From an uncultured Planctomycetaceae bacterium (GTDB lineage Bacteria > Planctomycetota > Planctomycetia > Pirellulales > Pirellulaceae): a stretch of 37,785 nucleotides of DNA. Below, one piece after another: positions 14,488 to 22,561 of the stretch. The DNA lies in assembly GCA_937862885.1 (NCBI GenBank), contig CALMEE010000092.1:1-37785 (forward strand). Reading direction: 5' to 3'. Position 1 is the stretch's first letter; every line of letters starts with the position of its first letter. The notes beneath the pieces were generated by a model. The model was not told the DNA's origin. It did not search any database and was given only the letters and a program-made list of their open reading frames with translations. The translations under genes and the position numbers were made by a program.

Positions 14488-14564
14488 TTTCGCCAATAGT
14501 GGGGCTCCACCGGTACCAAGCCCCTTAAGACGGCTTTAGCCCGTCTCGTGACCTGTTGGTGAAA
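14488..14564 (+). ncRNA. Structured repeat element A, copy 3
   Basis: TTTCGCCAA (14488-14496) pairs with TTGGTGAAA (14556-14564) with one G-T wobble, extended by TAG with CTG. Internal hairpin GGGGCT with AGCCCC encloses the loop CCACCGGTACCA, identical to copy 1. The second hairpin is ACGG/CCGT type, as in copy 2. It starts 25 nt after the PIN toxin stop codon and is followed 80 nt later by element B3. Confidence 0.65.
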
Positions 14565-14644
14565 TTTTTGAGGTGACTCGTTTTGCTCTCTAAGTCTAAT
14601 TGAATGACCGTGACTCTCTTCCGGTGCCTTGCAGACCCATTTTA

Positions 14645-14733
14645 GCACGGCGGCAAGGTTCGCCGCCCAATATTCCAAGATTTTAGCGGCTGCTGCTCGC
14701 CTATCGGCGAGACTCCACCTTGCCCAGCCGTGC
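14645..14733 (+). ncRNA. Structured leader element B, copy 3 (upstream of coiled-coil gene)
   Basis: Outer stem GCACGGC (14645-14651) with GCCGTGC (14727-14733). Second stem GGCAAGGT (14652-14659) with ACCTTGCC (14717-14724). Inner GCCGC/GCGGC and CTCGCC-tatc-GGCGAG hairpins are as in copy 2. Relative to copy 2 the second stem has a T-A to G-C double change, and relative to copy 1 also a T-A to G-C change near its inner end. It ends 85 nt before ATG 14819. Confidence 0.75.
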
Positions 14734-14818
14734 AATGTTGCACTTCGAGCCCCCGGCAATAGGCACATGGGCTAAACGCTGCTGCTTGGCCGGATGCAGC
14801 CAAAACTTGGAGATGAAT

Positions 14819-15382
14819 ATGGGTTTAACAAATAAGGAAAGGGAACATTGGCAGGACAGAATCTTTGCCAGAATCAAACTGGCGTCGGATCAACTGGTTC
14901 AACATTGCGAGCCTGATTTTAGGGAGCGAGTATCGGAAAGAGCTACTGAACTTGCCAGAAAACAACTCGGTGTGGGGCAGCAATTTAGATGCCTGGAAGA
15001 GAAACAACAGAAATTAGCGGAGTTAGAACGGGATTTCGAGCGGCAAAAATCGATAATCAAACAGGAATGCGAGCAGCTATATGAAAAGATTGGCGATTTA
15101 ATCCAACTGCCCCATGATTGCTTTCATTGGACGCATACGCTGGAGAAAGAAATAAACTCTAAGCTGGATGACCTAAGCTTAAAGAAGCAGACGGAACTGA
15201 TGAGCCAAAGCCCGCTAGGTCAGAAACTGTTGGAGCTGGAAGCTGAACAACAGGCACTGATCGATTTGTTGTGGCTGGCCAAAAACTCAAAACAAGTAAG
15301 CGAGCTTTGGGACAAGCTCAATGAGGCATTGAATCAAGTTCAAGACTTTGTCGGTAAATCAAAGGTTCCCAAAGCCAGATAA
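14819..15382 (+). CDS. Coiled-coil hypothetical protein
   Basis: 187 aa starting MGLTNKEREHWQDRIFARIK. GGAG six nt before ATG 14819 decides this start over the ATG at 14813; the long upstream extension to 14720 overlaps element B3 and is not real. About residues 20-90 and 115-170 are strongly helical, Glu/Lys/Gln-rich and heptad-like, including EEKQQKLAELERDFERQKS. There is no catalytic motif. I recall similar proteins with a MxLTxKEREHW start in planctomycete islands, function unknown. A terminator follows 7 nt after the stop codon. Confidence 0.75.
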   Translation: MGLTNKEREHWQDRIFARIKLASDQLVQHCEPDFRERVSERATELARKQLGVGQQFRCLEEKQQKLAELERDFERQKSIIKQECEQLYEKIGDLIQLPHDCFHWTHTLEKEINSKLDDLSLKKQTELMSQSPLGQKLLELEAEQQALIDLLWLAKNSKQVSELWDKLNEALNQVQDFVGKSKVPKAR

Positions 15383-15389
15383 CTCATTC

Positions 15390-15430
15390 AGCCGCCTACC
15401 GGAATAACCAGTTCAGGCGGCTTTTTGTTT
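15390..15430 (+). terminator. Intrinsic terminator after the coiled-coil gene
   Basis: AGCCGCCT (15390-15397) pairs with AGGCGGCT (15415-15422) around a 17-nt loop, followed by TTTTGTTTT. It ends the plus-strand accessory block before the convergent minus-strand pair. Confidence 0.88.
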
Positions 15431-15486
15431 TGCTCATAATCGGATTGGGCCAGCAAAATGATTCCAGAACGAATCTTGAATCTCGT

Positions 15487-15948
15487 TTACGACGGAACTG
15501 CGATCCGAGTATTTGAAGGAGAGTCTCCAACGGCCACGACCGATGTTCGAATTTCGGCTCCCAGTGCTTCGAGAATTCGTTTGAATCGCTCCACAGAAAC
15601 CCCATGGTATTCGTTCCGCTCGTCGCGAGACACTTGTGATTCATGAATTTCCAGTCGCTCGGCTAATTCGCGCTGAGACAGTCCTTGAGCGATTCGCAAT
15701 GCGACCAAAAGACGGCCAATGCCTTCAAAGTTTCGCAGTTCATCAAATTCGCCCCGTTTCAGTTTTTCGTAGCTCGCAACCTCTTCTTTGAGTTGCTCAT
15801 GAAATGAGCGTACTGGGTCAAGGACTCGTTTGATCTCTTCCTTGGACAAGTCCATTCCCTGCAACTGCTTTTGTTGTTCCTTGATTCGTTGTGCCTCTTC
15901 TTTCAATCGCACAACCGCTTGCTGATATTCATTTTCACTTCGGATCAT
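15487..15948 (-). CDS. XRE-family helix-turn-helix regulator, probable antitoxin
   Basis: 153 aa. The N-terminal half (1-75) is a charged helical region with KEEAQRIKEQQKQLQ. The XRE HTH lies at about 78-132 and includes LRIAQGLSQRELAERLEIHE and SQVSRDERNEYHGVSVERF. ATG 15948 forms an ATGA overlap with the stop of the upstream NTase-like gene, and GGAGGTGA precedes it, so both genes are expressed together. It probably neutralises the NTase-like protein and represses the promoter at 16508-16536. This order, toxin first and HTH second, occurs in HigBA-type arrangements. Confidence 0.82.
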   Translation of the reverse strand: MIRSENEYQQAVVRLKEEAQRIKEQQKQLQGMDLSKEEIKRVLDPVRSFHEQLKEEVASYEKLKRGEFDELRNFEGIGRLLVALRIAQGLSQRELAERLEIHESQVSRDERNEYHGVSVERFKRILEALGAEIRTSVVAVGDSPSNTRIAVPS

Positions 15949-16490
15949 GATTCACCTCCAATACGGATGATTCCTTTGGGTTTTCCATCGCGGCGGGATT
16001 GCCTAAATGCCGACGGAAACTCCAAATCGTTTCCAAACCTGTCTTTTATTCCGGAAAGCTGTCCGACGTGCGGGTACAGCTCAACTCGATAAACATGCCA
16101 CATAGGCAACTGCAACTTCGGATAACCTCGGTAGGGACGACGGGAACTGGGGTTCCAGGTCCAGATTTTGTGCGGATCAAGAACATTCAAATCACGTTCT
16201 AACTCACCACTTGCCAATTGGTGCAAATCACAAACGAAATATCCATCAATATCATTCGGGTGATCTTTGTCTTCTACGAACGATCCATCAATGAAAATGT
16301 CATTAATACCAACTTGCCAAAGTTGCCGACACATGACAGCGAGGTTTTGAACCAATTTAAAGCGCCATGCAACGTCCCAGTTTGGTGTTGCTTTTGATCC
16401 TAACACCAAAATGGACTTCTCAAGCTGACTGATGGTCAAGCCGAAGTCTCTTGGTGGCAGCAGCCCATTTTCGTCAAAGTCTGGAATCAT
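15945..16490 (-). CDS. Nucleotidyltransferase-like protein, probable toxin (DUF6932-like)
   Basis: 181 aa from ATG 16490, chosen because GAGG lies just upstream; an in-frame TTG at 16502 would coincide with the predicted transcription start. IFIDGSFVEDK with PNDIDGYF gives the pattern GS (69-70) followed by D80-x-D82, the metal-binding signature of the polymerase-beta-type nucleotidyltransferase fold. The rest, including HKIWTWNPSSRRPYRGYPK, fits what I remember of DUF6932 proteins. NTase-type toxins modify tRNA or proteins; here the substrate is unknown. The toxin role rests on the coupled XRE gene. Confidence 0.68.
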   Translation of the reverse strand: MIPDFDENGLLPPRDFGLTISQLEKSILVLGSKATPNWDVAWRFKLVQNLAVMCRQLWQVGINDIFIDGSFVEDKDHPNDIDGYFVCDLHQLASGELERDLNVLDPHKIWTWNPSSRRPYRGYPKLQLPMWHVYRVELYPHVGQLSGIKDRFGNDLEFPSAFRQSRRDGKPKGIIRIGGES

Positions 16491-16507
16491 CTGGTACCTC
16501 AAGTGAA

Positions 16508-16536
16508 AGTTTATCCCAACTTAACCTAATTGTCAA
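16508..16536 (-). promoter_or_regulatory. Promoter of the NTase/XRE pair
   Basis: Read on the minus strand: -35 TTGACA (16536-16531), exact consensus, 17-bp spacer, -10 TAAACT (16513-16508). Transcription would start near 16501, leaving a leader of about 11 nt that contains the GAGG ribosome-binding site for ATG 16490. Confidence 0.7.
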
Positions 16537-16624
16537 GCTAGACATTTACGTCTTACTCATCGGCTTATTTTAGTACGATTTACCCTTGCCAAAGTACCAT
16601 GTTTCGTGGCACATAAAGGACGTT

Positions 16625-17623
16625 ATGGTTCACGATCCGCCAGTGCCAAGCCGCCGCAAACACAACGTTTCAAACGTCGTGTCGAGCCGTTTGCTAAACG
16701 CAGCTCCTACCCTGATTCGGCATTCCGGCGGCAAGGCCGTGAAGCGGTACTTTGAATTCTTCACTGCCAATATTCGGAACAAGAACACGCGAGACGCCTA
16801 CCGCAGAGCCCTCGGTGATTTTTTCAGTTGGTGCGATGATCGCGGCTTTCAGCTTGTCGATATCGAACCGATGGTGGTAGCGGCCTACATCGAGTATTTG
16901 GGTACTTTGTATTCCAAGCCATCGGTCAAACAGGCATTGGCTGCGATTCGGATGTGTTTTGATTGGCTTGTTGTTGGCCAAATCTTACCAATGAACCCAG
17001 CATCGTCGGTACGTGGCCCCCGATATGTCATCAAGCGCGGCAAAACCCCTGTTTTGACTGCCGAAGAGGCTCGGCAATTAATTGAGAGCATTCCGGTTGA
17101 CCGTGTTGGTGGACTGCGTGACCGGGCATTGATTGCCGTTATGATCTATTCGTTTGCCCGAGTTGGAGCCGTGGTCAAAATGAAGGTTGGCGACTATTTG
17201 CAGGTAGGAAAGCGACATTCCTTGCGGCTACATGAAAAAGGGGGCAAAGATCACGAAGTTCCAGCTCATCACAAAGTGGTCGAGTATCTGGACGCCTATC
17301 TTCAGGCGGTTGGCATCGGCGACCAGATTGACACTCCCCTATTCCGTTCTGTTCAGGGGAAGGGCTGTTTGCTAACCGACCGCTCACTTTCTCGGCATGA
17401 CGCCTATCGCATGGTACGCCGCCGGGCATCAAAAGCAGGCTTAAAACACCGAATCGGCTGTCACACGTTTCGAGCCACTGGCATCACCGCCTATCTCGAA
17501 AACGGCGGATCGATTGAAAACGCCCAAGCCATTGCTGCCCATGAATCACCCAGGACAACAAAATTGTATGACCGAACGAACGATGAAATTAAATTGGATG
17601 AAGTAGAACGGATACGGATTTGA
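16625..17623 (+). CDS. Tyrosine recombinase/integrase
   Basis: 332 aa from ATG 16625, which has AAAGGA at good spacing; a TTG at 16586 is in frame but has no such site. The N-terminal core-binding domain (about 40-130) includes NTRDAYRRALGDFFSWCDDR. The catalytic domain has Arg in IYSFARVGAVVKM, Lys in LRLHEKGGKDHEV, HTFRATGITAYL (H-x-x-R), AAHES (the second His position) and the nucleophile Tyr in TTKLYDR. All catalytic residues are present, so it is probably active. It faces the divergent NTase/XRE pair and converges with the ten-gene operon, so it may mark one edge of the island that holds that operon. No tRNA lies beside it. Confidence 0.9.
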   Translation: MVHDPPVPSRRKHNVSNVVSSRLLNAAPTLIRHSGGKAVKRYFEFFTANIRNKNTRDAYRRALGDFFSWCDDRGFQLVDIEPMVVAAYIEYLGTLYSKPSVKQALAAIRMCFDWLVVGQILPMNPASSVRGPRYVIKRGKTPVLTAEEARQLIESIPVDRVGGLRDRALIAVMIYSFARVGAVVKMKVGDYLQVGKRHSLRLHEKGGKDHEVPAHHKVVEYLDAYLQAVGIGDQIDTPLFRSVQGKGCLLTDRSLSRHDAYRMVRRRASKAGLKHRIGCHTFRATGITAYLENGGSIENAQAIAAHESPRTTKLYDRTNDEIKLDEVERIRI

Positions 17624-17808
17624 ACGTCAAATTGAGGAATAATTCATGACAATTTGCGTTTCTCTAGATTGCTTATTCAATTTACATAATCTGTATGCAC
17701 GAGCCTTAAAGCTTATTTCGCAATCCGTATATTCTTTCCGTCCATTTTTCTGGAGGCTATAGGGTGTAGCACAGGCGTAACATCGAACTATCGTAATTGA
17801 GCCACGAA

Positions 17809-20211
17809 CTAGGCACTTGCACCTCCAAAAACGACGGAATCTGGCTGCCATATATGCCTTTCTGAATTTAACACCGCTGACTGATAGCCCATTTCTCTCT
17901 CAACTTGGATCGTGATAAGACTTTCGCTGGGCTTAGTAGGGCCGAGTTCGATTCTGAGGTAGTCAAAAAGTGCCCGGTCGTGGACGGCGACCACTAGTTG
18001 TCTGTCTGCCTGATGAACTATGGCTTTAAGAAGTGCCCCCAAGTTCACTACGTGTATGTCGTCCATATTTTGAACCGGGTCATCGAGGATCAGAACATGG
18101 TGCTTCGGCTCTTCGACCATGTTAAGAGTCAGGAAAAGACTAAGTGCTGCAGTGTTTAAATTGCCGGAACTTAACACCGCAGCAAGATCCCGATAAGACA
18201 TTTGTCCGTCTCTTCCTGCGCTTAAATAAGTTTCCATTCGTCCCCGAACGATCTTTGGCGCCGGAAGAAAAGGGTGAAAGATCTCCGAAACCACCAACCT
18301 CTGAAAGAGCTCGCACCAGAGAGTATTCAATGTGCCACTGAATACCCTGTCGATGATCTTTCCTTTCTCCTCAGCAGCATGTCGAGCTACCAGTTTTGCG
18401 CTCTCTACTATCCCATCAAGGCGACTTTCAATGCGTTTAAGTTGTTGCCTTCTCTTCTTGATTACATCAATCTCCTGCCGAAGCTTTACAATAGTTTCTT
18501 GATATTTTTGGTTCTTTGATCGAGACTCGCGTTCGCCTTCAAGTAATTTGATGCGACTACTAACAAATTCCCGCAAGAGGATAGCTCGTGCTAAACTGTC
18601 GGTCTGCTCGCCTGATGACTTAACGTCATTTCGCCCCTCTATCTCTACGAGACGCTTCAACTCACTTGTTCGCTGTTCACTGGCTTTGGCAATCCTTAGC
18701 AAGTTCGATTTTGCAGTTCGTTGCATTTGCTCATTGTGTAGCCAGCTATCTCGAAGCGGAGTTAACTCGGCATGTGTAGCAACCAAGCCACGTCCAATAC
18801 GTAAAGCAGATTCCATTTGCTGAACCCGGGACTGATACTCCTTTTCTTCTTTGGCCATATCGCCGATTAGCTGTCGCTGTTTTTCACGTCTAGATTGCAA
18901 CTCCAGGACGTTTGCAACGAGTTTCTCCCGTCGTAAAAGAGACTCAATTTTCTGTCTCAAGTGCTCGACGAGACTGCCCTTCCCAAGTTCGGAATAGTCC
19001 CGATCGCAAACTGGGCAGACATCGCCTTCTATCTTGTCTACAAGCAACCTGAACGCCTCTGGCTTTTCCGTATCAGGTCTGCCTTCAGCCTCCACTTGCC
19101 TCGACAACTCTTCCCACTCCTTATCGATTTCTGTCTCAGCCGTGCGCGCAACCGCCAAATCTTGGAGCCACTTATTGGCCGAGTTAACTTGCACAATCAG
19201 TTGCGAAACCTTTCTTTCACAAAGTGCGAGCGTTGAGGTCCATTCTTCACCCAATTGAAGCACATCGTCTATCACGGTTTCATCGCTTACGGGTCGTCCA
19301 ATGAACTCGCCTGCCTCGACAAGGTGTTGCCGCAATCTCACTGCGAGGTCTTTTTGAATGCTCTCACGATCCGCAAGCTCGCGTTCCAACTCTTTGGCCG
19401 GTATCGAAGCCTCAGGGGCCTCCAAGCTGCGCAGCACTGTTTCCGCTCGCTCGATTGCATTGAAGTCTGCATTCAACTGATTTAGCGTTTCAGAAAGCTC
19501 TTCGTCAGAAAGCTCTATCGCACCTGAAATTTCGCTCCCACCTTCGGACAGCTTTCGATCTTCGCTGAAAGCACTTTCGGCCTCTTGAACAGCGGAACGC
19601 AACTTGGTTTGAAGCGATTCTTCACGCAGCGCTAGCTCGCTAACTTCCTTTTCAAAATCGGCATAAGCTTTAATATCTCGTCTAATGCGTCGTTTGTCGC
19701 CAGTCACTTCCAGACCCGACGTAATATTCTCAAGGACATCCAAACCGAGAAGTTCACGGACAAAAGTTGCAAGGGGAGACTCTCTCTTTTCTTTATCGAC
19801 AGCTTGGTACATTTCAAGAAGCCTTGCGAGTCGAGACTGGGATAGGTAGCACCTGTCGTGAAAATGTTTGAGGTCGGCACGCGTGAGGAAATCGCCAGCC
19901 ATTTTTGGTGCCTGGCTCTTCTGAAGCGTTACCGTTCCCTCTCTATAGACATCGTTCTCATCCTGATACCTGAGTTTCAGCCAGCCGCTCTTCGGCGCTG
20001 CAAAATGCATTAGGCAGTCCGGGTAGCTGTTTGGATACACTTCCAAATCTGCAACCCGCCCAGTGAGACATAGCTCTATGGCGTGGAGTAGACTGCTCTT
20101 GCCACACCCGTTTGCTCCATGAACAAGGACAACGCCCGCATCGAGTGGGACTGTTTGCTCGTCGAGAAAGACTCGAAATCCTGAAAGGGTCAATTCACCA
20201 AGCCTACGCAT
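17809..20211 (-). CDS. Rad50/SMC-like ABC ATPase with zinc-hook-type CxxC
   Basis: 800 aa. Walker A GANGCGKSS (32-40), long coiled coils (about 180-400 and 410-620) split by CPVC (399-402) with DRDYSELG, as in Rad50-type zinc hooks, then ABC signature LSSGNLNTAALSLFL (680-694), Walker B VLILDDPVQN (706-715) and H-loop AVHDRALF. The start is ATG 20211, overlapping the preceding gene by 8 nt; the frame extends to 20307 but only over that gene. It is the last gene of the ten-gene operon. With the small upstream protein and the SIR2-like protein it resembles an ABC-three-component defence set, in which the ATPase is the sensor. That assignment is inferred from order and sizes. Confidence 0.88.
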   Translation of the reverse strand: MRRLGELTLSGFRVFLDEQTVPLDAGVVLVHGANGCGKSSLLHAIELCLTGRVADLEVYPNSYPDCLMHFAAPKSGWLKLRYQDENDVYREGTVTLQKSQAPKMAGDFLTRADLKHFHDRCYLSQSRLARLLEMYQAVDKEKRESPLATFVRELLGLDVLENITSGLEVTGDKRRIRRDIKAYADFEKEVSELALREESLQTKLRSAVQEAESAFSEDRKLSEGGSEISGAIELSDEELSETLNQLNADFNAIERAETVLRSLEAPEASIPAKELERELADRESIQKDLAVRLRQHLVEAGEFIGRPVSDETVIDDVLQLGEEWTSTLALCERKVSQLIVQVNSANKWLQDLAVARTAETEIDKEWEELSRQVEAEGRPDTEKPEAFRLLVDKIEGDVCPVCDRDYSELGKGSLVEHLRQKIESLLRREKLVANVLELQSRREKQRQLIGDMAKEEKEYQSRVQQMESALRIGRGLVATHAELTPLRDSWLHNEQMQRTAKSNLLRIAKASEQRTSELKRLVEIEGRNDVKSSGEQTDSLARAILLREFVSSRIKLLEGERESRSKNQKYQETIVKLRQEIDVIKKRRQQLKRIESRLDGIVESAKLVARHAAEEKGKIIDRVFSGTLNTLWCELFQRLVVSEIFHPFLPAPKIVRGRMETYLSAGRDGQMSYRDLAAVLSSGNLNTAALSLFLTLNMVEEPKHHVLILDDPVQNMDDIHVVNLGALLKAIVHQADRQLVVAVHDRALFDYLRIELGPTKPSESLITIQVEREMGYQSAVLNSERHIWQPDSVVFGGASA

Positions 20212-20782
20212 CTTCTGAGCTCTCCCCTTCCGACGCTTTAATGGCAGCTTCGATGGCGCTAGCAAGCTGCTCCTGTACGTCTTTTCCACTCCTGCGGCCA
20301 GCCGCAAGCAGCGCGTTTACAAACTTGCTTTCTGCTACAGTCCCAAGTTGATTGCGCAACTGCCGACTTGCATCCGGCTGAGACTCCTGTGGTTCAGGCA
20401 ACTCTAATGGCAAGAGCGAGCGTAGCTGGGCAACTACTTGATCTTCATTGGCTGCGGTGACTGCAACAACGCGGCAAATCCGTGACAAAGCTTCCAACAA
20501 AGGCGAACTCTCTTGGTCAACCAACATGACGAGGGTCAACGGCCGCTTAGAACCACTGCGAAGCATTGTGTGGCTCAATGCCCGAACCTTTGAAATGATG
20601 CTTGCAACACGTTCTTCGTTACCAGTCACGACAACTACCATTGCTTCGCTGTCACCAGGACCACGAAATACAGCATCAAACTGGAAGTCTACATCCGCTA
20701 CTGTTAGCAACTGGGGTTGTTGCCGATAGGTCCCGCGTTGGCTGAGAACGTTGAGGACGTTTTTCAGTTTCTGCTCTTTCAT
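20204..20782 (-). CDS. Small middle protein between SIR2-like and SMC-like genes
   Basis: 192 aa from ATG 20782, which makes an ATGA overlap with the SIR2-like stop; ATG 20788 is an alternative giving 194 aa. The first 110 residues alternate hydrophobic strands and helices (QPQLLTVADVDFQFDAVFRG, then SEAMVVVVTGNEE), suggesting a small alpha/beta domain. The C-terminal third is helical and acidic. I know no family with certainty. Position and size match the 'middle component' of ABC-three-component systems, which bridges ATPase and effector. Its stop overlaps the ATPase start by 8 nt, so the two are made together. Confidence 0.75.
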   Translation of the reverse strand: MKEQKLKNVLNVLSQRGTYRQQPQLLTVADVDFQFDAVFRGPGDSEAMVVVVTGNEERVASIISKVRALSHTMLRSGSKRPLTLVMLVDQESSPLLEALSRICRVVAVTAANEDQVVAQLRSLLPLELPEPQESQPDASRQLRNQLGTVAESKFVNALLAAGRRSGKDVQEQLASAIEAAIKASEGESSEDA

Positions 20783-22560
20783 GTGCATACCAATTCATGT
20801 TTCAAGCCATCTAATAGCGAAGCCTGATCGGGATACATTTTAGCCAGATCCTGAATCCAAATCTCAACCGGTCCCTCCTGCGGTGGCGTATAGGGCAATG
20901 AGTGAGCCGGAGAATGGCTTAGCGACGTCGGACGATTGCCAATAGCATATATAACCGTTGCTTTTCTGCTTCCATCGGCCAAGATGAACTCACGATTCAA
21001 TAGGCGTGCCCTCCCTGAACCACCATCAGGAACAATAAACACGGAAAGTTCATGGCCATGCAAGACCAACTCGAATTGACCGAAGCATCCCTCTTTCCCG
21101 ACCGTACTCCTTATAAGCCACAAACCCTCACGCACTCCCGCGTAGATGCTAGCAACTGCAAACAGAAACCATGTCATCGCCGAATTGTCTTCAGTGCTAA
21201 GTCTGTCAGACAACTCGCGATACGATCGAGGGAAAAACGGGTGATATTCCTTCATCGACTTGGGTATGTCATATTTTAGGAAAAGCCTGCTACATCGTGC
21301 GACGAAAGGAGGTAGCAATTCGACAAATTGTCTCCATAATACGGCATCGTCATCAGGGTTGCGCAACGAATCGAAATGCGCCGTCAACGAATTTTCTAGT
21401 TGCTGAATAAAATCGCGAACGAACGCCTGCCATTCGGGAGACAACTCTTCAAAGCTAGCATCAGCCAGAGTATCTAGCTTCTTGCGAAGCGCTATGACGT
21501 ACAGGGCACCCAGCAACGGCTTGGCGAACAGCTTAAGCGTTGCTTTGCCTTCGATTGCAATTCGGTCATTCTCATAGGCCGAGTCGCCGAAAACGTATTT
21601 GATTACCGTCCGCTGAGCCTGCCGTAATTCTGGTTCTGCGAAAAGTACGCGAGATATGCCAGGAAGCGGACCTTTGCAATCTAAACAAGCGGCTAGGATT
21701 TCCGACTGTAGATTCCAGTCTTGACCTGAGAGCCCAATGAAAATAAAGGGGCGCTCGCGAATAACAGTGCGAAGCAAGTCCTTTATACCCTCCCGACCCG
21801 GGCCGCGCTCCCATTGTTGAATTTGGGTGCGAGTTGCTACCATCTGACTTCTCTTCGACTGATCATCTAAGCACCTACGAGCGCATCCATGTACTTTAAT
21901 AATCCTAGCTTTTGCCTCTCGACTACCCGGAATATCAGCCGCTTCCACTACTACTGACAGGTTGTGGCAACCGGAGGCACAAACATCAAAATGCGATTGT
22001 TCTACGAGCGCATCCCAGTTTGTTGTGACTAATTCATAGAATGCACCCTCAGCAAGTAATAACGCCAGTAGCGTGTGATCGGAATCTGCGGCGACTTCAT
22101 TGTTACCATAGATTTTATCCAGATGCAGAATATCCCAGGCCATCGAATGAACCCTGACGCCATCATTCACTTGAAAATCCAGCACATCGGAATAGCGGTC
22201 GACTAACAGCCCGATTGTTGATGAAATACTGTCCCAATTTTCCGCCTCAATTGCCGGGGATACAGAAGCAATATCGCATCTTGCAAGGTCCAATATATCG
22301 TTTAGGCATTTGCGCCATGGACATCTTTCATCTTCCTTGTCAATGTGTCGGTAAATTTTCTTTAGTAACCTTTGGACTAGCAAATCGAGTCCAGGAAACC
22401 GTGTCCTTGAAATACCAGACCCAAGCCAACAGGCGTACTGGCCAGCTAGTATTGCCTCAACTTCAGCAGCGAAATTATTGCGAAGGTGCCCAATCGCATC
22501 TGAAAGGGTAGCGTTGGAGGGGCCAAATGCTTGGCCGCTATGGGCTGAGGCCGGTTCCAT
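20779..22560 (-). CDS. SIR2-like domain protein, probable NAD-consuming effector
   Basis: 593 aa from ATG 22560, which follows the upstream stop by one base (TGA-G-ATG) after a GGGGAAG site. The SIR2-like NAD-binding elements are YACWLGSGIS (about 42-51), ELVTTNWDALVE (about 176-187, with N181 and D183) and IIKVHGCARRC (about 220-230, with H224 as likely catalytic His). The C-terminal 250 residues have no recognised domain and may contact the partner proteins. SIR2-domain defence proteins deplete NAD+ after phage sensing and arrest the cell; the same role is inferred here. It starts the SIR2/middle/SMC trio at the distal end of the operon. Confidence 0.82.
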   Translation of the reverse strand: MEPASAHSGQAFGPSNATLSDAIGHLRNNFAAEVEAILAGQYACWLGSGISRTRFPGLDLLVQRLLKKIYRHIDKEDERCPWRKCLNDILDLARCDIASVSPAIEAENWDSISSTIGLLVDRYSDVLDFQVNDGVRVHSMAWDILHLDKIYGNNEVAADSDHTLLALLLAEGAFYELVTTNWDALVEQSHFDVCASGCHNLSVVVEAADIPGSREAKARIIKVHGCARRCLDDQSKRSQMVATRTQIQQWERGPGREGIKDLLRTVIRERPFIFIGLSGQDWNLQSEILAACLDCKGPLPGISRVLFAEPELRQAQRTVIKYVFGDSAYENDRIAIEGKATLKLFAKPLLGALYVIALRKKLDTLADASFEELSPEWQAFVRDFIQQLENSLTAHFDSLRNPDDDAVLWRQFVELLPPFVARCSRLFLKYDIPKSMKEYHPFFPRSYRELSDRLSTEDNSAMTWFLFAVASIYAGVREGLWLIRSTVGKEGCFGQFELVLHGHELSVFIVPDGGSGRARLLNREFILADGSRKATVIYAIGNRPTSLSHSPAHSLPYTPPQEGPVEIWIQDLAKMYPDQASLLDGLKHELVCT

Positions 22561-22561
22561 C

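Noticed and set aside
8958..14564. Element A as integron attC sites
   Set aside because: The ends do not match the RYYYAAC/GTTRRRY core sites, and there is no integron integrase; the tyrosine recombinase at 16625-17623 shows no integron-specific insertion that I can see.
9967..14733. Element B as hammerhead or HDV-like ribozyme
   Set aside because: No CTGATGA/GAAA core and no nested double pseudoknot pattern could be placed.
17627..17851. 74-aa minus-strand ORF between the integrase and the SMC-like gene
   Set aside because: Cys/Arg-rich and improbable, overlaps the end of the SMC-like gene, and has no ribosome-binding site. The 185-nt interval shows nothing else I can support.
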